DNA of 64,000 nt from Sialis fuliginosa (taxonomy: Eukaryota > Arthropoda > Insecta > Megaloptera > Sialidae): the NCBI GenBank assembly GCA_961205875.1, contig OY540812.1:18352001-18416000 (forward strand). Reading direction: 5' to 3'. Positions 47,340 through 58,285 of the stretch are shown piece by piece. A program made the translations under genes and the position numbers. Under the pieces are notes generated by a model that was given only the letters and a program-made list of their open reading frames with translations, made no database searches and had not been told where the DNA came from. Each line of letters opens with the position of its first letter. Positions within the stretch are counted from its first letter, which is position 1.

Positions 47340-47560
47340 AAACATTCTAGTTTAGTCTAGGAAACCTGTCGAAGGGGGCGGGCAGGACGAATACCCCTCG
47401 CACACACACACAGGCAAACACACTACACTCGACCAATGGAAACGGCTCAGGCACTCCCATAACTGCCGAAATGTTCTCCATAGCAACAACAGTTAGCCCG
47501 CAATCGAGTTGCCAAACAACGGCTAGAATTTCTATTTTGCGCGGTAAAAGTCTGTTATAT
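47340..47560. promoter_or_regulatory. CpG-richer patch with GC-box, CCAAT and X-box-like motifs
   Basis: GGGGGCGGG (47374-47382), GACCAATGG (47431) and CCATAGCAAC (47478-47487) lie within 115 bp in a patch of raised G+C. CCATAGCAAC matches a half-site of the RFX X-box, and its complement GTTGCTATG recurs at 1625-1633. The combination is promoter-like, yet no adjacent exon is recognised. Confidence 0.35.
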
Positions 47561-48714
47561 TCTTCGCTATGTCATACATCATACTGACAAGGGATGTACA
47601 ATAATTGTTATACCAAAATTTATGTTTTATTACGTACGAATATTAATGTTGATAACGTTTAATTTGTATAAAGATTATCTAATCTTTTGGGTTAAAACTA
47701 AAATGAGGACACGGCATGAGTAGGTATAAATTTTTAATAATATCATAAAATTTTATCATATATATGTATATCAAAGAAAATTAAAATTCTGACAGTATAA
47801 CCTATAGATTTTTTTAAATTAATACCTACATTAATAGGCTAATAGATACGTGAATATAGGTAATAAAAGATAAAATGAATGGCTATTCTAAGTTAAATTA
47901 AGCCATTACTTTTAGTTTTTCTTTAATTTTAAACTAATTCTAGGGTCTTAGGCTTTCTGACAGTGAAAGTTTAAAATGTTTTGTATTTTTCGAGTTTACT
48001 ATAGGAACAAATAAACAGACAGACATATGCCAATTCTAAAAAAAAGACTTTAGAACCTTTATATATTTATAATGCATGCAGATAGAGATTATAGATTTGT
48101 ATTGGTACATAGATATGTGTACCTATATCCCCTATAGGTATTTAATTAAAATTTGGTATAATTCTACTGTAAAATAAAATTTTGAATTTTTTGTTCAAAA
48201 AACAATTTAAAATCTAAACAAACAAATATTTTAAAGAATTTAATCACGAACAAAATAATTTTATAGGATATTGAATTGTGTCGTGAAAAAGGGAATTGCA
48301 AAAAAATCATATTACCTTTTGATTTCTAACCATTGTTTGGATCACCTATATGTGTACTTTTTTGAAATAAATATTTTATATAGATTTTTTTAAATAGTAA
48401 TTATTGTACACTACACTACTGTACAGCCTTTGTAAAAATTCAAAGCGTAGATATGTATGTTTATACAATAATTCCGTCATGCAATTTTCTACTGATATAA
48501 AATCCAATGTGTAGGTAGTTAAATATTATAAACTAATGTAACAATTACTACATTTGTTAATTACATTCTATGAGTTTTAAATAGGTGTATTATTTATTAT
48601 AACAATGAAAGTAGTAAGGACAATGAACTATACATTATTACAAATGATTATTATTAAAACTTAAAAGTACATAATAATATATAAAAATAGGTTATCTGTA
48701 TGCCTCAAGTGACC
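47561..48714. other. AT-rich DNA, no gene recognised
   Basis: No notable signal. Confidence 0.5.
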
Positions 48715-48771
48715 AGGTTTTCTTAAAGCGAAATCGGTAAGTTACCTACTGATTTAGCTTTAAGAAAACCT
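48715..48771. repeat. 57-bp near-perfect hairpin
   Basis: AGGTTTTCTTAAAGCGAAAT pairs with ATTTAGCTTTAAGAAAACCT; the stem is about 27 bp with a few mismatches around a short loop near TTAC. It could be a minimal palindromic element or encode a small structured RNA. No other copy was noticed in the window. Confidence 0.65.
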
Positions 48772-49006
48772 ATTATTTCAAAACTAATATAGTAGTATAG
48801 GATGAGAATGAAATGTACCATATACCTACATACAGAATGGTACAAGATTTTTAAAATAATTTTCAAATTTAGTAATCCGCATATTTACCAAAGTCTGTTA
48901 TTTCTAACAGCATTGTAAAACTCTAAATGGGCCAATCAGAACTTAGCATTAGTCGATGGGTTTCAAGATGTTAGCACATAGATTGGTGAAAAATGGGTAT
49001 AATTAA

Positions 49007-49325
49007 TGTCCAATAATATAAACAAACTAGCAAAATTTGCTAGCTAGCAAGCATTCTCAAATAAGGTATTAATTTTGTGATATTATATATGGATTTTCTA
49101 TGGAATTTAGAGCAATGATACTTCAACTTATTGTAACACAGTTGGCGACTCTGACCGTACAAAAAAATGGTCATAATATTGCCACTGTTTTAATATTATA
49201 CCGTTGGTGTTTACATAACACGCGAGCGCGAAAATTGTTAAAAATTTCATGAAACTCCAAGAGAACTGTCAGATAGGTTTGAAACTTCATTAGAAAATTT
49301 GCTAGCTCCTTTATAATACCGGACA
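49007..49325. mobile_element. Tourist/Harbinger-like MITE, copy C
   Basis: The 319-bp element shares the interior of copies A and B (GCTAGCTAGCAAGCATT, GAATTTAGAGCAATGATACT, CAGTTGGCGACTCTGACCGT). It ends TTTATAATACCGGACA and is flanked by TAA at 49004-49006 and 49326-49328. Its left end (TGTCCAATAATATAAAC) is partly decayed. The open frame of copies A and B is interrupted here. Confidence 0.8.
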
Positions 49326-49328
49326 TAA

Positions 49329-49904
49329 GTGCAATTCACTATTCCAGCGGTCCCCAAACTTATGTCGAATATTTGTGTATATTGTTGATTAACTCTGAAA
49401 TTAATTAAAAACCTTCATTCTAAATAATTTTTCAATATTGAATTATTGCAAATAGTTTCTGCATACTAATTTGATTGAGTCTAGAAAAAAAAATAAGTTA
49501 CCTTTATTCTATAGAATTCTTATTTATTTAAAATACCTATCAATATCTACATATATACATAATATACTAAAAAAATAATATTATTGATTTTCTATGTAGG
49601 TAATATACAGAGTCGGCGTTAGGATGTGCAGGGTGTGCACCGTACACGGTCCCGTGGGAAAATGGGCCCGCGTAACCAATGTTTTTATTAAAGTGTTTAA
49701 TCCACATTTATAAGCGTACGGTTGAAGTGAATCTTCTTTTGTTTTTATATCCGTGCGAATTAAATAAATAAAGCTAAATACATATATTCAATTACCAACT
49801 AACCAAACATATTGCTTCCTCGCAATATCGAAGATACGAGAAGCTATGTGATCGTTTCAGATTGAGACAAAAAAAAAGTTCTCCAATTTCAAAATTTTAA
49901 ATTT
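49329..49904. other. AT-rich DNA with one hAT-like end
   Basis: CAGCGGTCCCCAAACTTATG (49345-49364) is a typical hAT end; no partner was found. CAGGGTGTGCACCGTACACG and GGTCCCGTGGGAAAATGGGC (49629-49669) are a GC-richer repeat-like scrap. Confidence 0.4.
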
Positions 49905-50165
49905 ATTTATCCGTTTCACGTCAAGACAAACACTTTTCGTTCCGTGTCTGTCTGTCTGTCCGTCCGTGTGTCCGTGTATCCGTGTGTCCGTCTGTCCCCT
50001 GAATCCTTGTCACACGCATAACTCATGAACCACTGAACCGATATTATTGAAACTTGGTCGGATGGTTGGGTTTGGTTTGAGGACGGTCCCATTTCAAAAT
50101 CATCAAAATCGTGTGTAAGAGGGAGGGGTGACACCCCAAAATATTTATTTTTTCAAGATATCTCA
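49905..50165 (+). repeat. Retroelement-like fragment with GTCTGTCC tract
   Basis: GTGTCTGTCTGTCTGTCCGT, CCGTGTGTCCGTGTATCCGT, ACTCATGAACCACTGAACCG and TTGAAACTTGGTCGGATGG are the wording of insect non-LTR 3' regions. The minus-strand frame through the tract is a by-product. Confidence 0.5.
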
Positions 50166-50338
50166 AGAACGACACATGTAACGAGAAAATTTTATAGAAT
50201 ATTTTTTGTAGAGAATTAAATTTCCTATAATATGGGTCTACTACGTTTGTTGTAAAATATTACCTTACAAAGATTTATCTAAATTAATTTTAAAAATTCG
50301 TGTTTTGTTTTTCTAAATTGATATTTGATTGGATATAT

Positions 50339-50420
50339 TAAGTGTCATTTTGACGTTTTAAATATCACTTTGGCGTTTTAAATGTCACTTTGACGTTTTA
50401 AATGTCATTTTGACATTTGC
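50339..50420. repeat. 20-bp tandem repeat, about four copies
   Basis: Successive units GTCATTTTGACGTTTTAAAT, ATCACTTTGGCGTTTTAAAT, GTCACTTTGACGTTTTAAAT and GTCATTTTGACATTTG are in tandem. Confidence 0.8.
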
Positions 50421-50732
50421 ATAAATTTAGATTTAGATTGAAATTGTCAAAAAATTAAAAATATATGAAAAAATATTCAGGTGCGTTTTAAGAAAAAATT
50501 CGAACTAAGATTTTTTAGTAAAATTTGTATAAAAATTAAATAGTTAACCAATGCCAGGCAATTTATCTGAACACAATCGGTTTTAGTGAATTTAGCACGA
50601 GGAAGCACTGTGCATTTACTTGGCAGATGTTTTATTTTGACATTTAAATCAAAACAAGTGTAGTAACTTGACACCTACTTAATTAAACATCCTTTCTCTT
50701 ATACATCTAATCATCGCTCTATCGGGTTCCGG

Positions 50733-51124
50733 TCAATTTATCGTAAACAGTTTATCGTAAACAGTTTATCGTACAACAGTTTATCGTAAAACAATTTACC
50801 GAACGAACAATTTATCGTATGAACAATTTACCGTAAGAACAATTTATCGTAAAACAATTTATCGTAAGAACTATTTATCGTATGGACAATTTACCGTAAG
50901 AACAATTTATCGTAAAACAATTTATCGTAAGAACAATTTATCGTATGTACAATTTACCGTATGAACAATTTATCGTAAAACAATTTATCGTAAAACAATT
51001 TATCGTAGAACAATTTATCGTAAAACAATTTATCGTAGAGCAATTTATCGTAAAACAATTTATCGTAAAACAATTTATCGTAAAACAATTTATCGTAAAA
51101 CAATTTATCGTAAAACAATTTATG
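50733..51124 (+). repeat. 15-bp tandem array, left arm
   Basis: About 26 units of CAATTTATCGTAAAA and its variants (CAATTTACCGTAAGAA, CAGTTTATCGTAAA). The inner units are the most uniform and the outer ones the most varied. Frames on both strands stay open across it (FIVKQ or KLFYD repeats); these are not genes. Confidence 0.9.
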
Positions 51125-51215
51125 TATTATTACTGTCACAGACTCCACTGGACTTTCTTATACGTATTAAGGTCAAATCAATTATGAAAATATTATATAA
51201 TATATTATTATATAG

Positions 51216-52650
51216 AAACCTTGTTTTCTAATTTTATCAATTAAAAAAAATGTACAGATGCGTATTAAGTTAGATTTTAGGCCCAAATTATTAAAATAAT
51301 AAATACACATTACATATAAATAATATATATAAACCTTATTTATTATTTAATCAATTAAAAAAAAATGTACAGAAGCGTATTGAGTAATTATTGAGACCCG
51401 TGTATTAAACTAATTAATAAACTCACAACTCGCCCCCTGTCACAGATGGAGGGTTGTAACTGGTCTCATTGGATCCGGCGGGAAAAATACTATAGGATTC
51501 TAGGGGAATGGGGGGCAAAACAACCCTCTATCTAGCACAGGAGTCGAGATATTTACGATTTTCTGTAATGAATACCATAAGTAGCGAAACAGAAAAATTC
51601 AATATTTACAATAAATACTGCATATAAACATAAGGTATTATTATTTAATTTAATAGAATGAAATAAAAAGTTCAGGCATGTATTAAGTGATATTTTAGGC
51701 CCGTATTGTTAAAACAACAAATACACATATGTATATAGAAACCTTGTTTATAATTTAGTCAGTTAAAAATAATTGTACAGAAGCGTATTGAGTGATTTTT
51801 GAGGCCCGTGTATTAAACTAATTAAAAAACTCACAAATCGCCCCCTGTCACAGATAGAGGGTTGTAACTGGTCTCATTGGATCCGGCGGGAAAAATACTA
51901 TAGGATTCTAGGGGAATGGGGGGCAAAACAACCCTCTATCTAGCACAGGAGTCGAGATATTTACGATTTTCTGTAATGAATACCATAAGTAGCGAAACAG
52001 AAAAATTCAATATTTACAATAAATACTGCATATAAACATAAGATATTATTATTTAATTTAATAGAATGAAATAAAAAGTTCAGGCATGTATTAAGTGATA
52101 TTTTAGGCCCGTATTGTTAAAACAACAAATACACATATGTATATAGAAACCTTGTTTATAATTTAGTCAGTTAAAAATAATTGTACAGAAGCGTATTGAG
52201 TGATTTTTGCGGCCCGTGTATTAAACTAATTAAAAAACTCACAAATCGCCCCCTGTCACAGATGGAGGGTTGTAACTGGTCTCATTGGATCCGGCGGGAA
52301 AAATACTATAGGATTCTAGGGGAATGGGGGGCAAAACAACCCTCTATCTAGCACAGGAGTCGAGATATTTACGATTTTCTGTAATGAATACCATAAGTAG
52401 CGAAACAGAAAAATTTATATTTACAATAAATACTGCATATAAACATAAGATATTATTATTTAATTTAATAGAATGAAAAAAAAAGTTCAGGCATGTATTA
52501 AGTGATATTTTAGGTCTGTATTGTTAAAATAACAAATATACATATATAGAAACCTTGTTTATAATTTAGTCAATTAAAAATAATTGTACAGAAGCGTATT
52601 GAGTGATTTTTGAGGCCCGTGTATTAAACTAATTAATAAACTCGCCTCTG
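51216..52650 (+). repeat. Three tandem 408-bp units, left arm
   Basis: Anchor CGCCCCCTGTCACAG recurs at 51431, 51839 and 52247 (spacing 408 and 408), with a decayed fourth, CGCCTCTGTCACG, at 52643. Each unit contains an inner inverted pair, CTGTCACAGATGGAGGGTTG and CAACCCTCTATCTAGCACAG, around ATCCGGCGGGAAAAATACTA. Units are nearly identical, pointing to recent amplification or gene conversion. Confidence 0.9.
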
Positions 52651-52950
52651 TCACGTGATGAAAGAATGTAATATAACATTGTTTTACATTGAACTGTTTA
52701 CCATAAATTGAACGCAAATCGATTAAATAATATTCAATGTTTCTAAATAGTAGGTATACGTGAATTTGTTATTTTAAGAATACAGGCCTATATTATCACT
52801 TGATATACATCTGTACATTTTTAAAATTTATTTAATTTAGTAATAATATCTAAGGTATATTATTATTGTGTAAGAGGTGGATATTGATTTTGTTTCTTTT
52901 TCACTATTTATTCATTATAGAAAATCGTAAATAACACGTCACCTATACGA
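52651..52950. repeat. Decayed centre of the foldback with an internal end-like sequence
   Basis: ACTGTTTACCATAAATTGAA followed by CGCAAATCG (about 52694-52721) resembles the element's outer right end (54431-54459). Diverged pieces of the 408-bp unit surround it (TATCTAAGGTATATTATTAT, AAAATCGTAAATAACACGTC). Confidence 0.6.
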
Positions 52951-54060
52951 GTAAGGGGGTTGTTTTTAATTAGTTTAATACACGGGCCTCAAAAATCACT
53001 CAATACGCTTCTGTACAATTATTTTTAATTGACTAAATTATAAACAAGGTTTCTATATATGTATATTTGTTATTTTAACAATACAGACCTAAAATATCAC
53101 TTAATACATGCCTGAACTTTTTTTTTCATTCTATTAAATTAAATAATAATATCTTATGTTTCTATGCAATATTTATTGTAAATATTGAATTTTTCTGTTT
53201 CGCTACTTATGGTATTCATTACAGAAAATCGTAAATATCTCGACTCCTGTGCTAGATAGAGGGTTGTTTTGCCCCCCATTCCCCTAGAATCCTATAGTAT
53301 TTTTCCCGCCGGATCCAATGAGACCAGTTACAATCCTCTATCTGTGACAGGGGGCGATTTGTGAGTTTTTTAATTAGTTTAATACACGGGCCTCAAAAAT
53401 CACTCAATACGCTTCTGTACAATTATTTTTAACTGACTAAATTATAAACAAGGTTTCTATATACATATGTGTATTTGTTGTTTTAACAATACGGGCCTAA
53501 AATATCACTTAATACATGCCTGAACTTTTTATTTCATTCTATTAAATTAAATAATAATACCTTATGTTTATATGCAGTATTTATTGTAAATATTGAATTT
53601 TTCTGTTTCGCTACTTATGGTATTCATTACAGAAAATCGTAAATATCTCGACTCCTGTGCTAGATAGAGGGTTGTTTTGCCCCCCATTCCCCTAGAATCC
53701 TATAGTATTTTTCCCGCCGGATCCAATGAGACCAGTTACAACCCTCCATCTGTGACAGGGGGCGAGTTGTGAGTTTATTAATTAGTTTAATACACGGGTC
53801 TCAATAATTACTCAATACGCTTCTGTACATTTTTTTTTTAATTGATTAAATAATAAATAAGGTTTATATATATTATTTATATGTAATGTGTATTTATTAT
53901 TTTAATAATTTGGGCCTAAAATCTAACTTAATACGCATCTGTACATTTTTTTTAATTGATAAAATTAGAAAACAAGGTTTCTATATAATAATATATTATA
54001 TAATATTTTCATAATTGATTTGACCTTAATACGTATAAGAAAGTCCAGTGGAGTCTGTGA
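52951..54060 (-). repeat. Two tandem 408-bp units, right arm
   Basis: The inverse anchor GTGACAGGGGGCG occurs at 53344 and 53752, spacing 408. Units are inverted relative to the left arm, with long identical blocks. The innermost part (52951-53200) corresponds to the most central left unit. Confidence 0.9.
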
Positions 54061-54070
54061 CAATAATAAT

Positions 54071-54448
54071 TCATAAATTGTTTTACGATAAATTGTTTTA
54101 CGATAAATTGTTTTACGATAAATTGTTTTACGATAAATTGCTTTACGATAAATTGCTTTACGATAAATTGTTTTACGATAAATTGTTCTACGATAAATTG
54201 TTTTACGATAAATTGTTCATACGGTAAATTGTCCATACGATAAATTGTTCTTACGATAAATTGTTTTACGATAAATTGTTCTTACGGTAAATTGTCCATA
54301 CGATAAATTGTTCTTACGATAAATTGTTTTACGATAAATTGTTCTTACGGTAAATTGTTCATACGATAAATTGTTCGTTCGGTAAATTGTTTTACGATGA
54401 ACTGTTTACGATAAACTGTTTTACGATAAACTGTTTACGATAAATTGA
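54071..54448 (-). repeat. 15-bp tandem array, right arm
   Basis: TTTTACGATAAATTG units, inverse of the left array, with the same ordered variants near the outer end (GTTCTTACGGTAAATTG, GTCCATACGATAAATTG, GTTCGTTCGGTAAATTG). The matching order of variants shows the arms derive from one sequence. Confidence 0.9.
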
Positions 54449-54465
54449 CCGCAAATCGCTCTATC

Positions 54466-55846
54466 ATACATTCATTACCGATGTAAATTTACTTGTATAA
54501 CGCATGCACTATTCATCCATCTATCTCTTATATATACATTGCTTTCTCACACATATGCACTCTCCTTAGCGTTTTTTAAAAGTGTCATTCCAATTCACTA
54601 AAGAAAAATTACAAATTACAACTCATGTCCACAAACGAGTCGTTTTAGCAGTCTAGCGCAATAATTTCTGCTACAGGGAACACTCAAAAATTCTACGTTT
54701 ATGTTATAATTATAATTATATGTTTACTAAAGTATCAACTTTTAGAAAATTTTGTTAAGGATGAAAAGTTCTTAGAACTAGCCAAACAATATGAAGATAT
54801 GTTACATTTAAAAAAAATTATGTTATTAATTTTATAAAAAAGTGCCCAACCCAAAAGAAAACCAAAAAATTTAAAAAAAAATTTTTGTATTCATTGACTA
54901 ATTCGAAGCACTTTTTATCCTTTGCGAATTTTTCTAAAAGTTAACCCTTTAGGAGATAAAAATAAATATAAACATAAAATCATGTACTAAACATTTAAAA
55001 TGTTTGAGTGCCCCCTGGAGCAGAAATTATGGATTTTCGTAGATTGTACCCATTACAACTTTGGATCAATACACTTTGAACTATCTTTTTCCCAAGTTAC
55101 AAAAAATTTCAAGCAAAAGGTTCGTTGTTGTTGTGCGGGTCTTTTCTTTTCTCTACTGCTAAAACGGGTCGTTTGCGGACATGGGTTTATTAACAAAAAG
55201 CGATTGTTTTAATGTCCTCGACAGTTCCTGAAAGTTTGTCGGTATATTTACAGAACACTCTTCGCTGAAAATCGATCTTCAATTGTCTAAAAGAATCAAT
55301 GTTTGTTTTTATTTAATTTTGTATACAATAATTTATTCATTAAGTGAAAACGACAATTTTAGTTGAAAACTACAATAACTCGTTAAAAAAAATCATAGAC
55401 AAAAATAAATAAAAAACATCTTAAAGCTGAGAATCTATGTATCAAACCTACAAATACCAGTAATTTTGTCTACTCTATATCTCTATATGCACGCTAGCAA
55501 AGTTGTAGAATTTTTTTTTTATTTTTCGATACACATACTTTATTAGTCTAGGTAACTTTTTAAGATGAAAATGAATTTTATTTTTCCGGTCCGCATTTAT
55601 TTTTTCAGACAGTCCCGCAAATCCTAGGAGCGGCTCTGTTATTATATTTTACAGATATGCGAAGGTATAAAATATAGATATATGTATGTATATTTTAAAG
55701 TTTCTCAGGCCCGTTATGCATTACAAAATTTTATTTCGCCCTCTTCAGAAAAAAGATAATGTCTTACTCTATATGCAAAAAAAAAATTCTGAAACATTTA
55801 ATATTATAAAAATATAATTTATTTTTCTTCAATTGTAGCAAATGTA
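54466..55846. other. AT-rich DNA, no gene recognised
   Basis: A 70-codon frame at 55000-55212 has no known domain. CCGGTCCGCATTTATTTTTT and AATCCTAGGAGCGGCTCTG (55588-55639) may be a transposon-end scrap. Confidence 0.45.
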
Positions 55847-55847
55847 T

Positions 55848-56242
55848 GCAGTGGCGTAGCAAGCAATTATTGGAAAGAGGGATTGTTCTGGCAAGGATGC
55901 AAAAACAATATAGTTAATAAATTTGTTACCACTGTTTACAATAATGCGCAGACGCTTAGCAACCGCCATTTTAAAGCATATTAACATCCTTTTTTGGGTT
56001 ATTTAAAGCTTTCGGGAGCTTATATATGTAAAAATAGAACCAAATATATTTTTTTTGGTAATTCTGTCTGTAAGGGGGTGATAAGTGTCTAATTTATAAA
56101 AAATAAAGTTCACAAACTTTTTTTTTATCGTTGAAAGTTTATAGGAGGCGATACCCGCCTAATGTACAAAACAATAATTTCCTAAGAGGTAAAGGACTCG
56201 ATCTCCGTTTCAGATCTCATATCTCTTATAGCGACGCCACTG
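55848..56242. mobile_element. hAT-like MITE with CAGTGGCG ends
   Basis: CAGTGGCGTAGC at the left (about 55850) and GCGACGCCACTG at the right (about 56242) are inverted with one difference. CAGTGGCGTAGC is a very common end of insect hAT-like elements. The flanks are not an exact duplication (TGTAT is shared). Isolated right ends of the same type occur near 11835, 60447 and 61877. Confidence 0.6.
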
Positions 56243-58285
56243 CCTGTATTAAATCAAAATTGTTTGACGATCTAATACAAAATCTAGTTTATTATTTTCG
56301 AAACAGAAATTTAAAAAAGCGTTTTTGTGGGAGTAACATTTTAGATTTTCAAAAGAATATCGCAAATATGGCAATCTATAAAAATAAACTGCGAAATTGA
56401 ATAAACTGAATGACTATTTATTTTTCATTTAATTCATAACAACATCATGTCAATCTGTAGGCTCAAAATTCTTTTAACACGGCAATTAAAATTTGATCAA
56501 TTGCCGGTATTTCATTCTAAAATAAAATAAATTATATATTTCTAAGGCTGAAAAGCGCTCGAAGATAAATACCAAAAAGGAAAAACATGTAACAATATTT
56601 TAAAAATATATATTCGTAAATTTTTCAGCCTCAAGACATCAAGTGCGCGAGGATAAAATTTTGTAAATTGAAGAGTACTTATACTATTGATTTTTTTTAT
56701 TTCTAAAATAATTTTTCATCTTCCTGTCTGGAATACTAACAAATACTATTTATTGCCAATCCCGGAAAAAACGCATGCGCATTTCCTCCATTTATTCGTT
56801 GTCCTTTGTTCTCCAGCATTTCGAAAAGGAAGGGTTTACTGTGTTGCAGGATTTGTAATTTCCACGAATTTCATATATACAATTTAAAATATATACGTAG
56901 GCGTATCGTTCTATTCATATCTATCCATACAATATTCTCAAGATTGACCCAGTTTAAAAATAACACTATAAAAGCAATATTTTCTATGTCCATGATATAT
57001 AGGTATTATGCGAATGATATGGGTATTGTATACAATGAACAAAATTAATTTCATATTATAATCTTTTTCATTATTTTAAATGCAATGGTGTCATTTTATA
57101 TACCTACATATTAAATACGTTGGATTAATTATTAGGTTATATTTATTAAATAATAAAATACCATATTTCATAACGGCTTTATTCAAAACAATACAATAAA
57201 TGTAAAATTCAAATTCATACATGTTAATTTTATTACAATTAAATTAGAAAATATACTATTTTAAACAAAGGAAAATAGTCATATGTTACAAAATAAAATT
57301 TACAAAAAAGCATCGGTTTCAATCGAAATATAAAACATAAATATAACTATAAATAACATCGTCCTTCAAGTCAAATAAATACATGTTTATCAACATAAAA
57401 TTGAATTTCAATTTCTAAATATTTACATCTTCAAAAAATTGAACGCACATTTTATTCAGTGAATAAAAACTATATCAACTGTTTACTGCGTAAAAAACGT
57501 GTATTAATGTATTTAGAACGAAAATATAACCTGACTAATAAATTTTACGTAATCCCACCCCTTAGTCGTAAGACCAACCCTACGCTGGTCTTAGAACCTC
57601 CCCTTTGTTTGGTAGGAGCAGTTCGCGCGTTCTCTAGGAAATTTAATGCGTGTAATTTTTACGGCTAAACCAACAATTGATCAAAATATATAGTTGTGTT
57701 TTTAATTGGATACAAATTTTAATTTATTCAATTGATTTATCATGTATTTAAATGGCTACGGTATAATGATGATAACCGAATTTCAAACAATAAAATGGAT
57801 ATATTTTTTTATATTTTTGAGGACTTCTTGTTGTTGACTTGTTGTAATTTTGACAAGCTAATAGGAGAGAGAAAAAGACTGACTTTTGAAGCAAGCCAAA
57901 GTCCATTCCTCCCTCCGATTTTCTTATCAGATTGTAGAAGTGAAAGTTGGTTAATATTTAGCAGCTGGCGACTATTTCCGTGTACTTTCTGTAAAATAAT
58001 TCATTAATTTAAACAATTAGAATTGTTTGTTAAAATTTACAACAGACAATGAAACCGTTGAAAATTTAAACTTCACATGATTATGCTGATGTTTAACATA
58101 TTTTATACTATCCACTTGCTTTTTTTCTGTTACGTTATGTAGTCATGTACACACTGGCACTATTTAAAATTGACAACAATTAGAAATCCACTTTGTTGTT
58201 CTATTTGTAATGCAATACAAATAATTGAACGTATTAATTATATTCACTAAATAATTAAATAAGCACAAAACGTATAAAAAGCACT
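56243..58285. other. AT-rich DNA, no gene recognised
   Basis: Short frames (56687-57048, 57459-57668, 57732-58007) lack known domains and use mostly non-ATG starts. Part could be untranslated or intronic sequence of a gene linked to the CpG-rich domain that follows. Confidence 0.4.

Larger units (their letters stand above)
50724..54454. mobile_element. 3.7-kb foldback element with 15-bp and 408-bp tandem repeats, 11-bp flank repeat
   Basis: The same 11 bp, ATCGCTCTATC, flank the element at 50713-50723 and 54455-54465. Ends read GGGTTCCGGTCAATTTATCG and the inverse of TTGCGGTCAATTTATCG. Each arm begins with about 380-390 bp of CAATTTATCGTAAAA-type units (50733-51124, 54071-54448). It continues with about 408-bp units: three on the left (anchored at 51431, 51839, 52247) and two on the right (anchored at 53344 and 53752). 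Large blocks of the arms are base-for-base identical. The layout is that of FB/Galileo-type foldbacks of flies, and 9-11 bp duplications are usual for Mutator-like elements; a MULE-type non-autonomous element is my best guess. No transposase is encoded. Confidence 0.85.

Noticed and set aside
49916-50134. Minus-strand frame with TDTRTDRQTDTE repeats
   Set aside because: It is the translation of a GTCTGTCC tract in a retroelement-like fragment.
50945-51187. Frames of FIVKQ and KLFYD repeats
   Set aside because: They translate a 15-bp array on both strands; the same happens at 54009-54236.
56131-56400. 89-codon frame next to a MITE
   Set aside because: It runs across the right end of the 55848-56242 MITE into AT-rich DNA and shows no domain.
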